Made by a program: the position numbers and the translations under genes | Assembly (NCBI GenBank): GCA_902771155.1 | Contig: CACXVS010000035.1 | Coordinates: 1 to 51,413 of the forward strand | From: an uncultured Prevotellaceae bacterium | GTDB taxonomy: Bacteria; Bacteroidota; Bacteroidia; Bacteroidales; Bacteroidaceae | Reading direction: 5' to 3' | Length of the DNA: 51,413 bases | The notes under the pieces: model-generated | Told to the model about the DNA's origin: nothing | Seen by the model: the letters and a program-made list of their open reading frames with translations, nothing else | The model's database searches: none | Part shown: positions 42,001-49,978 of the stretch, in pieces | How the letters are laid out: every line of letters begins with the position of its first letter | Position numbering within the stretch: the first letter of the stretch is position 1

Positions 42001-43529
42001 ACCTCACAGGCCAGCTCGTGGTAGATGGTCAGGCTACTGTCACTGCTCTGAACACGACCTACCGTCTGGAGCGCGATACCGTGGTGATGGTGCCCGACGA
42101 TATCCGTCTTAACCGCATCCCCATCTATGACCGTGAGGGCAACCTGGCTTTCCTCTCTGGAGGCATCCATCATCAGCACCTCACCAACCTGTCCTTCGAC
42201 CTCGCTGTCGATACAGAGAAACTGTTGGCATACGACTTCCAGGAGTTTGGCGAAAATCTATTCTATGGCACTGTCTATGCCTCAGGCTTGGTTACTATTC
42301 ATGGTGTTGACAACGAAGTGGTTATCGACTGCGATGTCACACCACTTCAGAACTCCGTTTTCGTCTATAACGCCTCTTCGCCTGACGCTATCTCCACGCA
42401 GGAGTTCATTGAATGGGAAAAGGAAGCCAAAAGCACTTATGGACAAACTGCCACCACCAACGTGACCAGTCCTACACGTGCTATGGATACCGATATCTAC
42501 ATCAATTTCCTGATTAATGCCACACCCGACGCCGCCCTCAGATTATTGATGGATGCCAACACCTACGACTACATCACGCTCTATGGCGAGGGTGCCATCC
42601 GGGCCACCTTCCATAATAAGGGCGCTTTCAATATGTTTGGCACCTACACCGTCGATCACGGCACTTATGGCATCACCATCCAGAACATCATCAAGAAGAA
42701 CTTCACCTTCAATCGTGGTGGAACCATCATCTTTGGAGGCGATCCCTATCAGGCTGCACTCCAACTTCAGGCAGTATATTCCGTTAGTGGTGTGAGTCTT
42801 ACCGACCTGAACATAGGCGACTCGTTCACCAACAACTCCATTCGTGTAAACTGCCTGATGAACATCAGCGGACAACCAGCATCGCCCCAAGTGGATTTCG
42901 ACCTCGAGATGCCTAATGTGAATAGCGACGAGCAACAGATGGTGCGTTCTATCATTAACGGACAACAGGAGATGAACCAGCAAGTGGTCTATCTGCTCGC
43001 CATCGGGCGATTCTATAATCAGGGTGTGAACAACAGCAACGACCAGCAAGGCGACCAGACGACCTTAGCCATGCAGAGTTTCCTCTCTGGCACACTCTCC
43101 ACTCAGATCAACACACTGCTCGGACAGATTGTCAAGAACGACAACTGGAACTTTGGCGCCAACATATCCACAGGTGACGAAGGCTGGCATAATGCTGAAT
43201 ACGAGGGCATTATCAATGGGCGTATGCTCAACAACCGCTTACTCTTCAACGGTCAGTTCGGCTATCGCGACAATGCCACCAAAGCCAACCCCTCGTTTAT
43301 TGGCGACTTCGACTTGCAGTATCTGCTCTACCCCAACGGCAACCTGGCTCTGAAGGTATATAACCAGACTAACGACCGATACTTTACCAAGTCGAGTCTG
43401 AACACGCAGGGCATAGGTATCATTATGAAGAAAGACTTTAATGGTCTGAACGAGCTTTTCTCAAATAAAAAGAGAAAGAAGAAATCAGCGACTTCCAATA
43501 TACAGGAAAACCATTCCCAGCAGAACTAA
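39078..43529 (+). CDS. tamB: TamB/DUF490-type translocation and assembly protein
   Basis: A 1483-residue protein with an N-terminal signal anchor (LKRIISIVIWTVIALNLLTAG) and a very long series of amphipathic beta strands. It ends in the conserved TamB domain: GTYTVDHGTYGITIQNIIKK, FTFNRGGTIIFGGDPYQAAL, IRVNCLMNISGQPASPQVDF. Such proteins span the periplasm as a hydrophobic groove and help outer-membrane assembly or lipid transport. No TamA-like barrel gene is adjacent. The start is GTG, and the transcript may be leaderless. The 3' end overlaps the convergent DMT transporter gene by 45 bases. Confidence 0.92.
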   Translation: MKILKRIISIVIWTVIALNLLTAGLLHLPGVQQFFGEKVSALLEEQLGTKVSVGQIDLGILNRIIIDDVLIYDLQQQEMLRVARLSVKIDYMPLTEGKIHISSAQLFGAHAHLYRKDSLTAPNFQFVIDSLTSKDTTSRTPLDLRINTFIIRNSSVTYDQLDRAPSDGLFNPSHLRVHDISGHINLKTLTDDSLNINIKRLGFKEHSGLKVNRLGLHLTAGRQHARMEDFQLQMSSSHLRIDTLLANYQLNDKGLVPGSLTFSARINKSSITPSDLRCFEPSLKNFQRAVLLSTNVSGTDSQIHVPELLLSTTEKDIDINVNGWLEHWDKNPSWHLQMNQVALSEASIDFLSKFIKLPEQLTRIGYLQMNGNFDWNRQGESMLKALVQSGAGDVDVEAAMDANRQFKGTISTQMLNLKQILANDQLGSLTTKLNLEGLWPEHQKPTIKVEGVVERIDYNDYPFGNINISGNYELEAISGKVSIDDPHLSAQLDGEITEDVFEQNSQKAKHVKLQGTIAHFEPAATRLTDQFGNEELSGQIDADFTAQNLNNAQGSIRISNFVLSGTEQHKPYHLDNLMLSSGYDEGIHYLSLKSDFADAELKGQFDYSTLVQSFVNLIGSKLPTLPGLPALTDNVKDNNFSLRLLMSKTDWLKRFFGIDLTLGQPLSLTATINDYTRQATIEGDLPSFAYKGSWYSNGYIHVTSPIDTLKCDIGIQKLMDDGEHMTIGLQANASNNIIHSSLSWDDHSKVQHMGGQLNNVAQLYKDLQNKPTAHVRFQPSHIILNNGTWDVEPSDIIYSEDRLLVDHFAVHKGQQHIIIDGIASRHATDTLTADLQSVEIGYILDLVNFHSVEFSGKASGKAKGTSLFSGFSAKADLRVDDFKFENGRMGVLDAHANWNKEKEQIDIHAIANDGPGVRTLIDGFVSPVHETIDLAIHADSTYIDFMQNFTLSFLSGVSGHANGDCRVKGPLDNINLTGQLVVDGQATVTALNTTYRLERDTVVMVPDDIRLNRIPIYDREGNLAFLSGGIHHQHLTNLSFDLAVDTEKLLAYDFQEFGENLFYGTVYASGLVTIHGVDNEVVIDCDVTPLQNSVFVYNASSPDAISTQEFIEWEKEAKSTYGQTATTNVTSPTRAMDTDIYINFLINATPDAALRLLMDANTYDYITLYGEGAIRATFHNKGAFNMFGTYTVDHGTYGITIQNIIKKNFTFNRGGTIIFGGDPYQAALQLQAVYSVSGVSLTDLNIGDSFTNNSIRVNCLMNISGQPASPQVDFDLEMPNVNSDEQQMVRSIINGQQEMNQQVVYLLAIGRFYNQGVNNSNDQQGDQTTLAMQSFLSGTLSTQINTLLGQIVKNDNWNFGANISTGDEGWHNAEYEGIINGRMLNNRLLFNGQFGYRDNATKANPSFIGDFDLQYLLYPNGNLALKVYNQTNDRYFTKSSLNTQGIGIIMKKDFNGLNELFSNKKRKKKSATSNIQENHSQQN

Positions 43530-44402
43530 AGCCAGATCGAAGGCCTTTGCCTTCAGGTTTTTCTCGTGGAAGAACATCGCTCCGAACATGAAACTGACAA
43601 TCACGCTTCCCCTACGTATCATCGACACGATGCTGATCATCGCCTCAGGCAGACTCAGCGAGTAGAAATACATAAAGTCGGCCGTTGAGAGGAACACACT
43701 CACGCCCAATATAGACCAAGACCAATGAAAGGGTGTTGTCTGCCCATGCTTAGGCCACCATAGCAACCACAGCATCAACCCCATCATAAAGCATTGATAG
43801 ATGTTATACCACGACTGCACCATCATGCGATCAAGTCCTGCGCCTCCGTTCTCTACAGGTGCCATGAGGAACTTGTCGTAAAGACCACTGATAGCCCCCA
43901 GTACAGCAGCCCCCACAATCATATAGATCCAGTGGTCGTGCTTAAAGTCGATACCTTCTTTCTTACCACTACGACTCAGCATCAGGAACGAGGCAATGGC
44001 CAACAGCACACCAATCCATTGCCAGGTATTCAGTCGCTCGCCAAACACCAGCAACGCTCCCACAAGCACCATCACCGGGCGCGTAGCATTGATGGGACCT
44101 ACAATCGTCAAGGGCAGATGCTTCATGCCAAAGTAACCCAGAATCCAACTGCTAAGCACGATCAGCGCTTTCATCAGTATATACTTATGCACCTCCCAAC
44201 CACCACTTGCTGTATGGAAGATGGTGCCGTCGAGAACATTTGTCGTACCACTTAGCACGATAAAGGGTAGGAATATCAGACTCGAGAACAACGTATTCAG
44301 AAACAATACGGGAATCACCGCATTGGCCTTCAGTGCCTGTTTTTTGAAGGAATCATAGCAGCCTAACATTGCTGCTGACATAAATGCGAGAATCAGCCAC
44401 AT
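43485..44402 (-). CDS. DMT superfamily (EamA-type) transporter
   Basis: A 305-residue protein with ten hydrophobic helices in two EamA-like halves (YFGMKHLPLTIVGPINATRPVMVL in the first, FMYFYSLSLPEAMISIVSMIRRGSVIVSFMFG in the second). It probably exports or exchanges a small metabolite across the inner membrane; the substrate is unknown. It overlaps the tamB end tail to tail. It follows truA by 40 bases, filled by a TTTTCAA period-7 array, so it is probably the last gene of a yihY-truA-EamA transcript. Confidence 0.88.
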   Translation of the reverse strand: MWLILAFMSAAMLGCYDSFKKQALKANAVIPVLFLNTLFSSLIFLPFIVLSGTTNVLDGTIFHTASGGWEVHKYILMKALIVLSSWILGYFGMKHLPLTIVGPINATRPVMVLVGALLVFGERLNTWQWIGVLLAIASFLMLSRSGKKEGIDFKHDHWIYMIVGAAVLGAISGLYDKFLMAPVENGGAGLDRMMVQSWYNIYQCFMMGLMLWLLWWPKHGQTTPFHWSWSILGVSVFLSTADFMYFYSLSLPEAMISIVSMIRRGSVIVSFMFGAMFFHEKNLKAKAFDLALVLLGMVFLYIGSR

Positions 44403-44436
44403 TGTTTATTGAAAATTGAATATTGAAAATGAAAAT
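44403..44436 (-). repeat. Period-7 TTTTCAA array before the DMT transporter
   Basis: Read on the minus strand: ATTTTCA, TTTTCAA, TATTCAA, TTTTCAA, TAAACAA, TG. The last unit forms part of the start codon. Confidence 0.65.
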
Positions 44437-44442
44437 AGAACA

Positions 44443-45234
44443 TTAATAGGTGATATTTTCAAGGAAAAGGGCGTTGCCTGGCATACTCTCACCCGCCTCC
44501 GTACGATGCTTGCCTTCTATGACCTGGCGAAAACCGTCAAGTGTCAGTCGTCCACGTCCAACGTCGATCAGCGTTCCCACTACAGCGCGTACCATATTTC
44601 TCAAAAACCGGTTGGCGGTAATCTCGAAATACCAACTCTCTGTCGAAGTCTGAACCCACTTAGCGTGAGTTACTTGGCAGAGTGTGGTCTTCACGTCTGC
44701 CCCACTCTTGCAGAAGGCACCAAAGTCCTCATAGGCCAACAGCATCTTCGCTGCCTCATTCATCTTGTCAAAGTCCAGCGGATAGTGAAGTTCACAAGAG
44801 TAAGCCCTTCGGAATGGATCCTTTACTGTGTGTATATAATAATGGTACGTGCGCGAGGTAGCTGAAAAACGAGCATGCAGATCGTTGCTCACCTGTTCCA
44901 CCTTCTGAACGGCTATGTCGTAAGGCAGCAATCTGTTCAGCTTATAAGCCAGTTGTTCACCATTGATGGCTTCCTCAGCCTCGAAACATGCAGAAGAGTC
45001 GAAATGGGCTACCATCATTCTTGCGTGCACGCCTGCATCCGTACGTCCGGCTCCCGTCACGATCACCTCTTCCCTGAGCAGTGTCGAGAGTGCTCCCTGC
45101 AATCGTTCTTGCACCGACTCTCCGTTGGGCTGGATCTGCCAGCCATGATAGCGGGTGCCGTCATAGCTCAGCGTGATGAAGTATCGGTGTTTACAGGGAG
45201 TCAATTCCATCGGCATAGAGTTCTGTGGCTGCAT
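44443..45234 (-). CDS. truA: tRNA pseudouridine synthase A
   Basis: A 263-residue enzyme that makes pseudouridine at positions 38-40 of tRNA anticodon arms. The catalytic Asp lies in [20 protein letters not shown]. Further conserved parts are [19 protein letters not shown] and [21 protein letters not shown]. Start choice: the ATG at 45234 or the in-frame ATGs at 45216 and 45210 are possible. All lie inside the end of yihY, so the genes overlap by 20-44 bases and are probably translationally coupled. Confidence 0.96.
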   Translation of the reverse strand: MQPQNSMPMELTPCKHRYFITLSYDGTRYHGWQIQPNGESVQERLQGALSTLLREEVIVTGAGRTDAGVHARMMVAHFDSSACFEAEEAINGEQLAYKLNRLLPYDIAVQKVEQVSNDLHARFSATSRTYHYYIHTVKDPFRRAYSCELHYPLDFDKMNEAAKMLLAYEDFGAFCKSGADVKTTLCQVTHAKWVQTSTESWYFEITANRFLRNMVRAVVGTLIDVGRGRLTLDGFRQVIEGKHRTEAGESMPGNALFLENITY

Positions 45235-46135
45235 CGCTACGCTCGTCGTCAGTCATATCCACCTTCGGATGAATATCGAGGGGCTCCAGATTAACGCCAT
45301 AGCGGTTCAGATTCTGATTGGTATAAGTGAGTTGGGCACCGAATAGACAGATGGTCCACGAGAACTGCACCCAGAGCATAAACAGTGGCAGTGCGGCAAA
45401 CGAACCATAGATGGCGTTATAGCCCGTCACCCAGATCTGTGAGTATATGTAGAACAACTGCAGCACCTGCATGGCGATACCTGCCAGTATGCCAGGAATG
45501 ATGGCACACGACAAACGCACCTTCGTATTCGGCATATATACATAGAGCACGATGAAGAGCAGCGACAACAGGATATAAGGCGAAAGCTGTAGCAGCCAAT
45601 GCACCATCGGTCCGATGAAAAAAAAGTGGTTCATAGAGTCAGACAGCGTGGCCAAGAGGATAGAGATACCCATCGACACAATGACGATGATGGGAAACAG
45701 GAAGAACATGGCCAGATAGTTGGTCAGCGAACGGATGATGGGACGCGAACTGCTCAGCTGCCATATCTGATTGAAGGTTTCCTCGATATTATTTACCAGC
45801 ATCAGCACGGTGTAGAGCATGAATATCAAGCCCACCCCAAGGAAGATGCCACTCTGGGTATGAACGAGATAACTGTTCACGAATCCCACAATCACATCAG
45901 CAGCCTGAGGTTGCGATCTAAGCATATCGCGAAACCAGATTTCGATGTATTTGTTGTAACCGAAGCCTCGGGCAATGGCAAACACCACAGCCAGAATAGG
46001 CACGATGGCCAACAACGTAGAGTAAGTCAAGGCAGCAGCCTGTGTCATCACCCGCTTCTCCGTAAAGAAACGGATGGTGAGATACAGTTTCCGATAAATC
46101 TTCGCCAAATACGCCTTCACCTTCTCAATATTCAA
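45191..46135 (-). CDS. YihY/BrkB-family membrane protein
   Basis: A 314-residue protein with six membrane helices. Family marks are [30 protein letters not shown], the [13 protein letters not shown] segment and the [22 protein letters not shown] end. The molecular role is unsettled; it was once misnamed ribonuclease BN. The given start is TTG, which is rare; a GTG five codons later (46120) is an alternative. Both lie in TTGAATA-type repeat units, so the array runs into the gene's start. It is upstream of truA, just after rnpB on the same strand. Confidence 0.85.
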   Translation of the reverse strand: MNIEKVKAYLAKIYRKLYLTIRFFTEKRVMTQAAALTYSTLLAIVPILAVVFAIARGFGYNKYIEIWFRDMLRSQPQAADVIVGFVNSYLVHTQSGIFLGVGLIFMLYTVLMLVNNIEETFNQIWQLSSSRPIIRSLTNYLAMFFLFPIIVIVSMGISILLATLSDSMNHFFFIGPMVHWLLQLSPYILLSLLFIVLYVYMPNTKVRLSCAIIPGILAGIAMQVLQLFYIYSQIWVTGYNAIYGSFAALPLFMLWVQFSWTICLFGAQLTYTNQNLNRYGVNLEPLDIHPKVDMTDDERSDAATELYADGIDSL

Positions 46136-46150
46136 TGTTCAATCATAAAA

Positions 46151-46548
46151 GAAAGCACTGCCCCTATAAGCCGGGTTCTGTACCGCTTGCACGGCGTCTG
46201 TCATTTATCTAGACCATAAGTCACCTCATGGCTCAAGCGTTCTACCCTCCGCCGCATGAGTCCCGGCCATATTGCATTGCTGCTCAGACCTTCGTCAACT
46301 CGGACGGGCAACCCTCTATCGGGACGGTTTACATGAACTTGCAGCCCCCAGCGGACACAGCCCGATGATCACCCATCGGCTGGTGGTCTCTTACACCACC
46401 TTCTCACCCTTACCTTACGGCGGTTATTTTCTTCTGCCCTAACCTACTGTCACCAATAGCTTCCACTTTCAGAAGTGGGGCGCCCTATGCTGCCCGGACT
46501 TTCCTCTCGTGCCTTAAGGCACCAGCGACAGACCGTGACAGTGCTTTC
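46151..46548 (-). ncRNA. rnpB: RNase P RNA
   Basis: The catalytic RNA that removes tRNA 5' leaders. On the minus strand the 5' end reads GAAAGCACTG and the 3' end CAGTGCTTTC, forming a perfect 10-bp P1 stem. The conserved GAGGAAAGTCCGGGC follows near the 5' end, and AGAACCCGGCTTATAG lies near the 3' end, both hallmarks of bacterial type A RNase P RNA. The length is about 398 bases. A consensus promoter lies immediately upstream. It is transcribed toward yihY, with only a short T stretch after the 3' end. Confidence 0.97.
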
Positions 46549-46554
46549 AGCCTG

Positions 46555-46586
46555 CAAAGATACGAATAAGTGAGTGAAAAACCAAA
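46555..46586 (-). promoter_or_regulatory. Promoter of rnpB
   Basis: TATCTTTG (46562-46555 on the minus strand) lies exactly 20 bases after TTTG (46586-46583). The predicted start coincides with the rnpB 5' end near 46548. Confidence 0.8.
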
Positions 46587-46733
46587 TATTTATTTGAGTT
46601 TTTCCGAGCGTGAGTATCTTCGAGCGAAGCTCAAAGTTAGCGCAAATCGAGCGAAATGCAAAATAAAACGCGTTTTATTTTCATTTCCGAGATGTAGCTT
46701 AACTTCGTGACGAAGTCTCAAAGATACGAATAA
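46555..46733. repeat. 164-base element between 15-base direct repeats upstream of rnpB
   Basis: CAAAGATACGAATAA occurs at 46555-46569 and again at 46719-46733. The segment between them is rich in short inverted blocks (CGAGCG, GCGAAGCTC, AAAACGCGTTTT at about 46665-46676, CTTCGTGACGAAG at 46704-46716). The repeats contain the rnpB -7 element, so that element is duplicated. The segment has no open frame. It looks like a small mobile or REP-like element, or a duplication. CCGAGCGTGAG at 46604 is shared with 6274-6284. Confidence 0.65.
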
Positions 46734-46876
46734 AGCAACTCTATACTTGCATATTTTTAACTAAAACGAATACATATTCTTAATTTTGTCAGTCTTTTAA
46801 GATTTAAAGTGTTAACCGCAAATGCGCGTTAAGCACACTGGCAGAATTGTTAAATTGGGACAAATATTCACGACAT

Positions 46877-46910
46877 TTTGTCAGTAAACCAATTTTTGCC
46901 CCTATCTTTG
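46877..46910 (+). promoter_or_regulatory. Promoter of the htrA transcript
   Basis: TTTG (46877-46880) and TATCTTTG (46903-46910) are separated by 22 bases, slightly long. Transcription should start near 46915, at the ATG of a short upstream frame. Confidence 0.65.
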
Positions 46911-46914
46911 CAGC

Positions 46915-46965
46915 ATGAAACTCGAAAGAGTCAACGCAGCCCCAGGCTGTTTATGTAGAATTTAA
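46915..46965 (+). CDS. Short upstream frame (16 aa) before htrA, possible leader peptide
   Basis: ATG to TAA encodes MKLERVNAAPGCLCRI, 12 bases before the htrA ATG. The ATG begins 4 bases after the -7 element, so if translated it would be leaderless. It has no match I know. Two Cys and a Pro-Gly turn are notable in so short a peptide. It may couple or limit htrA translation, or be chance. Confidence 0.35.
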   Translation: MKLERVNAAPGCLCRI

Positions 46966-46977
46966 AACCATAATAAA

Positions 46978-48477
46978 ATGACTGAGAATATGAAAAAGAT
47001 TGTAAACGTAGCAACTCCGGCCGTATGCGCCGTTGCTTTGATCCTTTCAGTCGCAGCATTCACCAAGACCAATGCCGCTACTGCTTCCTCTCCCGCTCCC
47101 GTAGTTAGCGCTGTTCCTGCAGGCCAACCCGTCGATTTCACCTATGCCGCTGAGAAGGCACTGCCCTCTGTGGTATATATCAAGTCTGTGCAGAACTCGA
47201 AGGTGCAGACCATCGAGTACAGCGATCCTTTCGAGGACTTCTTCTCTGATCCCTTCGGTGGTTTCTTCGGACGAGGACAGGGTAACAACGGCAAGCGCCA
47301 GCGCCAGGTTCAGACACCAAAGCGCGCAGCTGCAGGCTCGGGTGTCATCATCTCTGCTGATGGCTATATCGTGACCAACAACCACGTGGTTGACGGTGCT
47401 GACGAACTGACAGTATCTCTGACAGATAATAAGGAATACTCAGCACGTGTGATTGGTGCCGACAAGACCACCGACCTCGCCCTCATCAAGATCGACGGTA
47501 AGAATCTGCCTGCCATCGTGATTGCCAACAGCGACAATGTAAAGGTTGGCGAATGGGTGCTTGCTGTGGGTAATCCTCTGGGATTCAACAACACGGTTAC
47601 CGCTGGTATTATCTCCGCCAAAGCCCGTACGCTGGGTGCTAATGGTGTAGAATCGTTCATCCAGACTGATGCTGCCATCAATCAGGGTAACTCAGGCGGT
47701 GCCCTCGTCAACACACGCGGCGAACTCATTGGCATCAATGCCATGCTGGCATCGCCAACAGGTTCTAACATCGGCTACGGCTTCGCCATCCCCACAACCA
47801 TTATGAATAAGGTAGTCGAGGATCTGAAGCAGTACGGTAATGTACAGCGCGCCATGATCGGTATTGAGGGCACTGACGTGAAGAACTACGTAGATGCCGA
47901 GAAAGAGAAAGACAAGGAAGTCGATCTCGGCACAATGGAGGGTATCTATATCGCCAAGGTCGTTGAGGACGGAGCCGCTGAGGCTGCTGGTCTGAAGGAG
48001 GGCGATGTCATCACAGCCGTTGACGGTCAGAAGGTTACCAAGTTTGGCGAACTTCAGGGCATCATTGCCAAGAAGCGCCCTGGCGACCAGGTAAAGATCA
48101 CCTACATGCGCAACAAGAAGAGCAATACCGTTACAGCAACGCTGAAGAACGAGCAGGGCAACACGAAGGTGGTTAAGAATGCCGACCTCGACGTACTCGG
48201 AGGCACCTTCCGCGCCATCACCGACGCCCAGAAGGAGCAGCTTAACATAGGCTACGGCCTCGAGGTCGTGAAGATTGCCGGAGGCAAACTCAAGGATGCT
48301 GGCGTACCTAAGGGCTTCATTATCCAGAAGGTCAACGACCAGAGCATCAAGAGTGTCGAGGACCTGCAGGATGCCGTCAAGGAAGCATCCACCAGCAAGG
48401 AGCCTGTGCTCTACATTCAGGGTATCTATCCTACGGGCAAAAAAGGCTATTTTGCAGTGCCTTTACAGAACGAATAG
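46978..48477 (+). CDS. htrA: Do/DegP-family periplasmic serine protease
   Basis: A 499-residue envelope protease and chaperone. A signal-type N-terminus (an ATG at 46990 is an alternative start) precedes the trypsin-like domain, with the catalytic triad His136 (IVTNNHVVDG), Asp166 (TTDLALIKID) and Ser239 (NQGNSGGAL). Two PDZ domains follow (about 280-385 and 400-495; GIYIAKVVEDGAAEAAGLKEGD is the first binding groove). The LA loop is Phe-rich (FEDFFSDPFGGFFG), as in many DegP proteins. It degrades or refolds damaged envelope proteins. It is the only gene between its promoter and a strong terminator. Confidence 0.96.
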   Translation: MTENMKKIVNVATPAVCAVALILSVAAFTKTNAATASSPAPVVSAVPAGQPVDFTYAAEKALPSVVYIKSVQNSKVQTIEYSDPFEDFFSDPFGGFFGRGQGNNGKRQRQVQTPKRAAAGSGVIISADGYIVTNNHVVDGADELTVSLTDNKEYSARVIGADKTTDLALIKIDGKNLPAIVIANSDNVKVGEWVLAVGNPLGFNNTVTAGIISAKARTLGANGVESFIQTDAAINQGNSGGALVNTRGELIGINAMLASPTGSNIGYGFAIPTTIMNKVVEDLKQYGNVQRAMIGIEGTDVKNYVDAEKEKDKEVDLGTMEGIYIAKVVEDGAAEAAGLKEGDVITAVDGQKVTKFGELQGIIAKKRPGDQVKITYMRNKKSNTVTATLKNEQGNTKVVKNADLDVLGGTFRAITDAQKEQLNIGYGLEVVKIAGGKLKDAGVPKGFIIQKVNDQSIKSVEDLQDAVKEASTSKEPVLYIQGIYPTGKKGYFAVPLQNE

Positions 48478-48497
48478 ACGATAATACAGGAAAAAAG

Positions 48498-48530
48498 GCC
48501 ACGAAAATGAAAATTCGTGGCTTTTTTTTT
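48498..48530 (+). terminator. Terminator of htrA
   Basis: Stem GCCACGAA/TTCGTGGC (48498-48505 with 48514-48521) followed by nine T. Its T run overlaps the -33 element of the next promoter. Confidence 0.88.
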
Positions 48531-48559
48531 GGTGGTTTCGCGAAAAAGACTTACTTTTG
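48528..48559 (+). promoter_or_regulatory. Promoter of the primary sigma factor gene
   Basis: TTTG (48528-48531), a 20-base spacer and TACTTTTG (48552-48559) form a consensus promoter. The leader to the ATG at 48584 is about 18 bases. The -33 element lies in the T tract of the htrA terminator. Confidence 0.75.
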
Positions 48560-48583
48560 CCAATTGCTAATAACGAGACCATT

Positions 48584-49444
48584 ATGAGACAACTGAAAAT
48601 CACTAAATCGATAACCAACCGTGAGAGCGCCTCCCTAGACAAATACTTACAGGAGATAGGTAAGGAGGAGATGATCTCAGCGGAAGAAGAAGTAGAGCTC
48701 GCCCAGCGCATCAAGAAGGGCGACCAAAAAGCTTTGGAACGCCTGACGAAGGCCAATCTCCGATTTGTGGTTTCTGTAGCCAAGCAATATCAGAATCAGG
48801 GTCTCAGTCTGCCCGACCTCATCAACGAGGGCAACCTCGGATTGCTGAAGGCGGCAGAGCGGTTCGACGAAACGCGTGGTTTCAAGTTTATCTCCTATGC
48901 CGTGTGGTGGATTCGCCAGAGCATCCTCCAGGCCATCTCCGAGCAGAGCCGCATCGTGCGCCTGCCTCTCAACCAGGTGGGTTCGGTCAATAAGATCAAC
49001 CGCGAGATCAGCAAGTTCGAGCAAGTCAACGAACGTCGCCCCTCGATTGAAGAGATAGCCGACAATGTTGACCTGCCTCAGGAGAAGATCGACGAGGCTA
49101 TGGCCATCAATAGTCGCCATGTGTCGGTAGATGCCCCCTTCGCTGATGGTGAGGATAGCAGTTTGCTCGACGTACTCGTGAACGAAGATATACCTACCAC
49201 CGACATGTCACTCGTGGCCGAGTCGCTCAAGTCAGAGATCCATGCAGCACTCTCCGTACTCAGCGATCGTGAGCGAAACATCATCGAGTGCTCCTATGGC
49301 ATCAACGGCCCTGAGCTCACGCTCGAGGAGATAGGCGAAAAGTTTGGCCTCTCTCGTGAGCGCGTCCGTCAGATCAAGGAAAAGGCCATCCGTAAACTGC
49401 GTAATTGCACAAAAAACAAAATATTAAAAACATATTTAGGATAA
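48584..49444 (+). CDS. rpoD: Primary sigma factor, sigma-ABfr type
   Basis: A 286-residue sigma-70 family protein, the short primary sigma of Bacteroidota that reads TAnnTTTG promoters. Region 1.2 is [20 protein letters not shown]. Region 2 has [22 protein letters not shown] and [15 protein letters not shown] (DNA melting). Region 3 follows, and region 4 carries the helix-turn-helix [20 protein letters not shown]. The start is the ATG at 48584; a TTG at 48557 would fall inside the promoter. The long acidic N-terminal region of proteobacterial RpoD is absent, as expected. A small secreted-protein gene follows with no gap. Confidence 0.95.
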   Translation: MRQLKITKSITNRESASLDKYLQEIGKEEMISAEEEVELAQRIKKGDQKALERLTKANLRFVVSVAKQYQNQGLSLPDLINEGNLGLLKAAERFDETRGFKFISYAVWWIRQSILQAISEQSRIVRLPLNQVGSVNKINREISKFEQVNERRPSIEEIADNVDLPQEKIDEAMAINSRHVSVDAPFADGEDSSLLDVLVNEDIPTTDMSLVAESLKSEIHAALSVLSDRERNIIECSYGINGPELTLEEIGEKFGLSRERVRQIKEKAIRKLRNCTKNKILKTYLG

Positions 49445-49939
49445 ATGAATCATTTTAAGAAAACCCTTCTGGTCACCATCATTCTGGCCGCTATGGCCGT
49501 AGTTCCAACATCTGCCAGAAACTACATGGTGCCCAAAGCCTATATGTTCGGTTTCATTGCCTCGTTCAACGACTCCATCGTCTTCTTCACCGATGTCCAG
49601 GAGGTTGACAGCGTCTGGCTACAGAGCAAGAAGAATCTGCTTGCAGGTCGGGCCAATTATGCTGCCCAGCTTCGGGAGTTCTTCTCTACGAACTTCAATC
49701 TAAACAATCGCACCTGCGTGGTCATCAGCAGTCAGAAGCGCAAAGACGTCGAGAAGAAATACCAGAAGATGATCAAGCAATACACGGTGAAGAACGCAGG
49801 CAAGTACGATGTCCACTACGTCAACGCCTCCGAGTTCAAGTTCCGTCCCGTCAACATGGACGACAGCGACCAGCAATCCGCCCCCAAACCTAAAAAGAAG
49901 AAAGACAAGAAAACGCAAGCCACCAAGCCCAAGAATTAA
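49445..49939 (+). CDS. Secreted small protein of unknown function, basic tail
   Basis: A 164-residue protein with a signal peptide (LLVTIILAAMAVVPTSA). The body begins RNYMVPKAYMFGFIASFNDSIVFFTDVQ and contains CVVISSQKRKDVEKKYQKM and KFRPVN. The C-terminus is a Lys-rich tail (PKPKKKKDKKTQATKPKN). I know similar short proteins only as conserved hypotheticals of Prevotella-like genomes. Its ATG follows the rpoD TAA with no base between, so it is cotranscribed and probably coupled to the sigma factor. It could be an envelope protein that binds anionic surfaces through the tail. Confidence 0.8.
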   Translation: MNHFKKTLLVTIILAAMAVVPTSARNYMVPKAYMFGFIASFNDSIVFFTDVQEVDSVWLQSKKNLLAGRANYAAQLREFFSTNFNLNNRTCVVISSQKRKDVEKKYQKMIKQYTVKNAGKYDVHYVNASEFKFRPVNMDDSDQQSAPKPKKKKDKKTQATKPKN

Positions 49940-49978
49940 TTCATCCCTGCTCCTCTGAGCGGGAATAATGCTGAAGAC

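Noticed and set aside
46151..46548. tRNA or tmRNA at this locus
   Set aside because: The paired ends and internal motifs identify RNase P RNA; there is no tRNA-like acceptor or tag frame.
46978..47385. Minus-strand frames opposite htrA
   Set aside because: Antisense to a gene with a complete catalytic triad and two PDZ domains; no independent signal.
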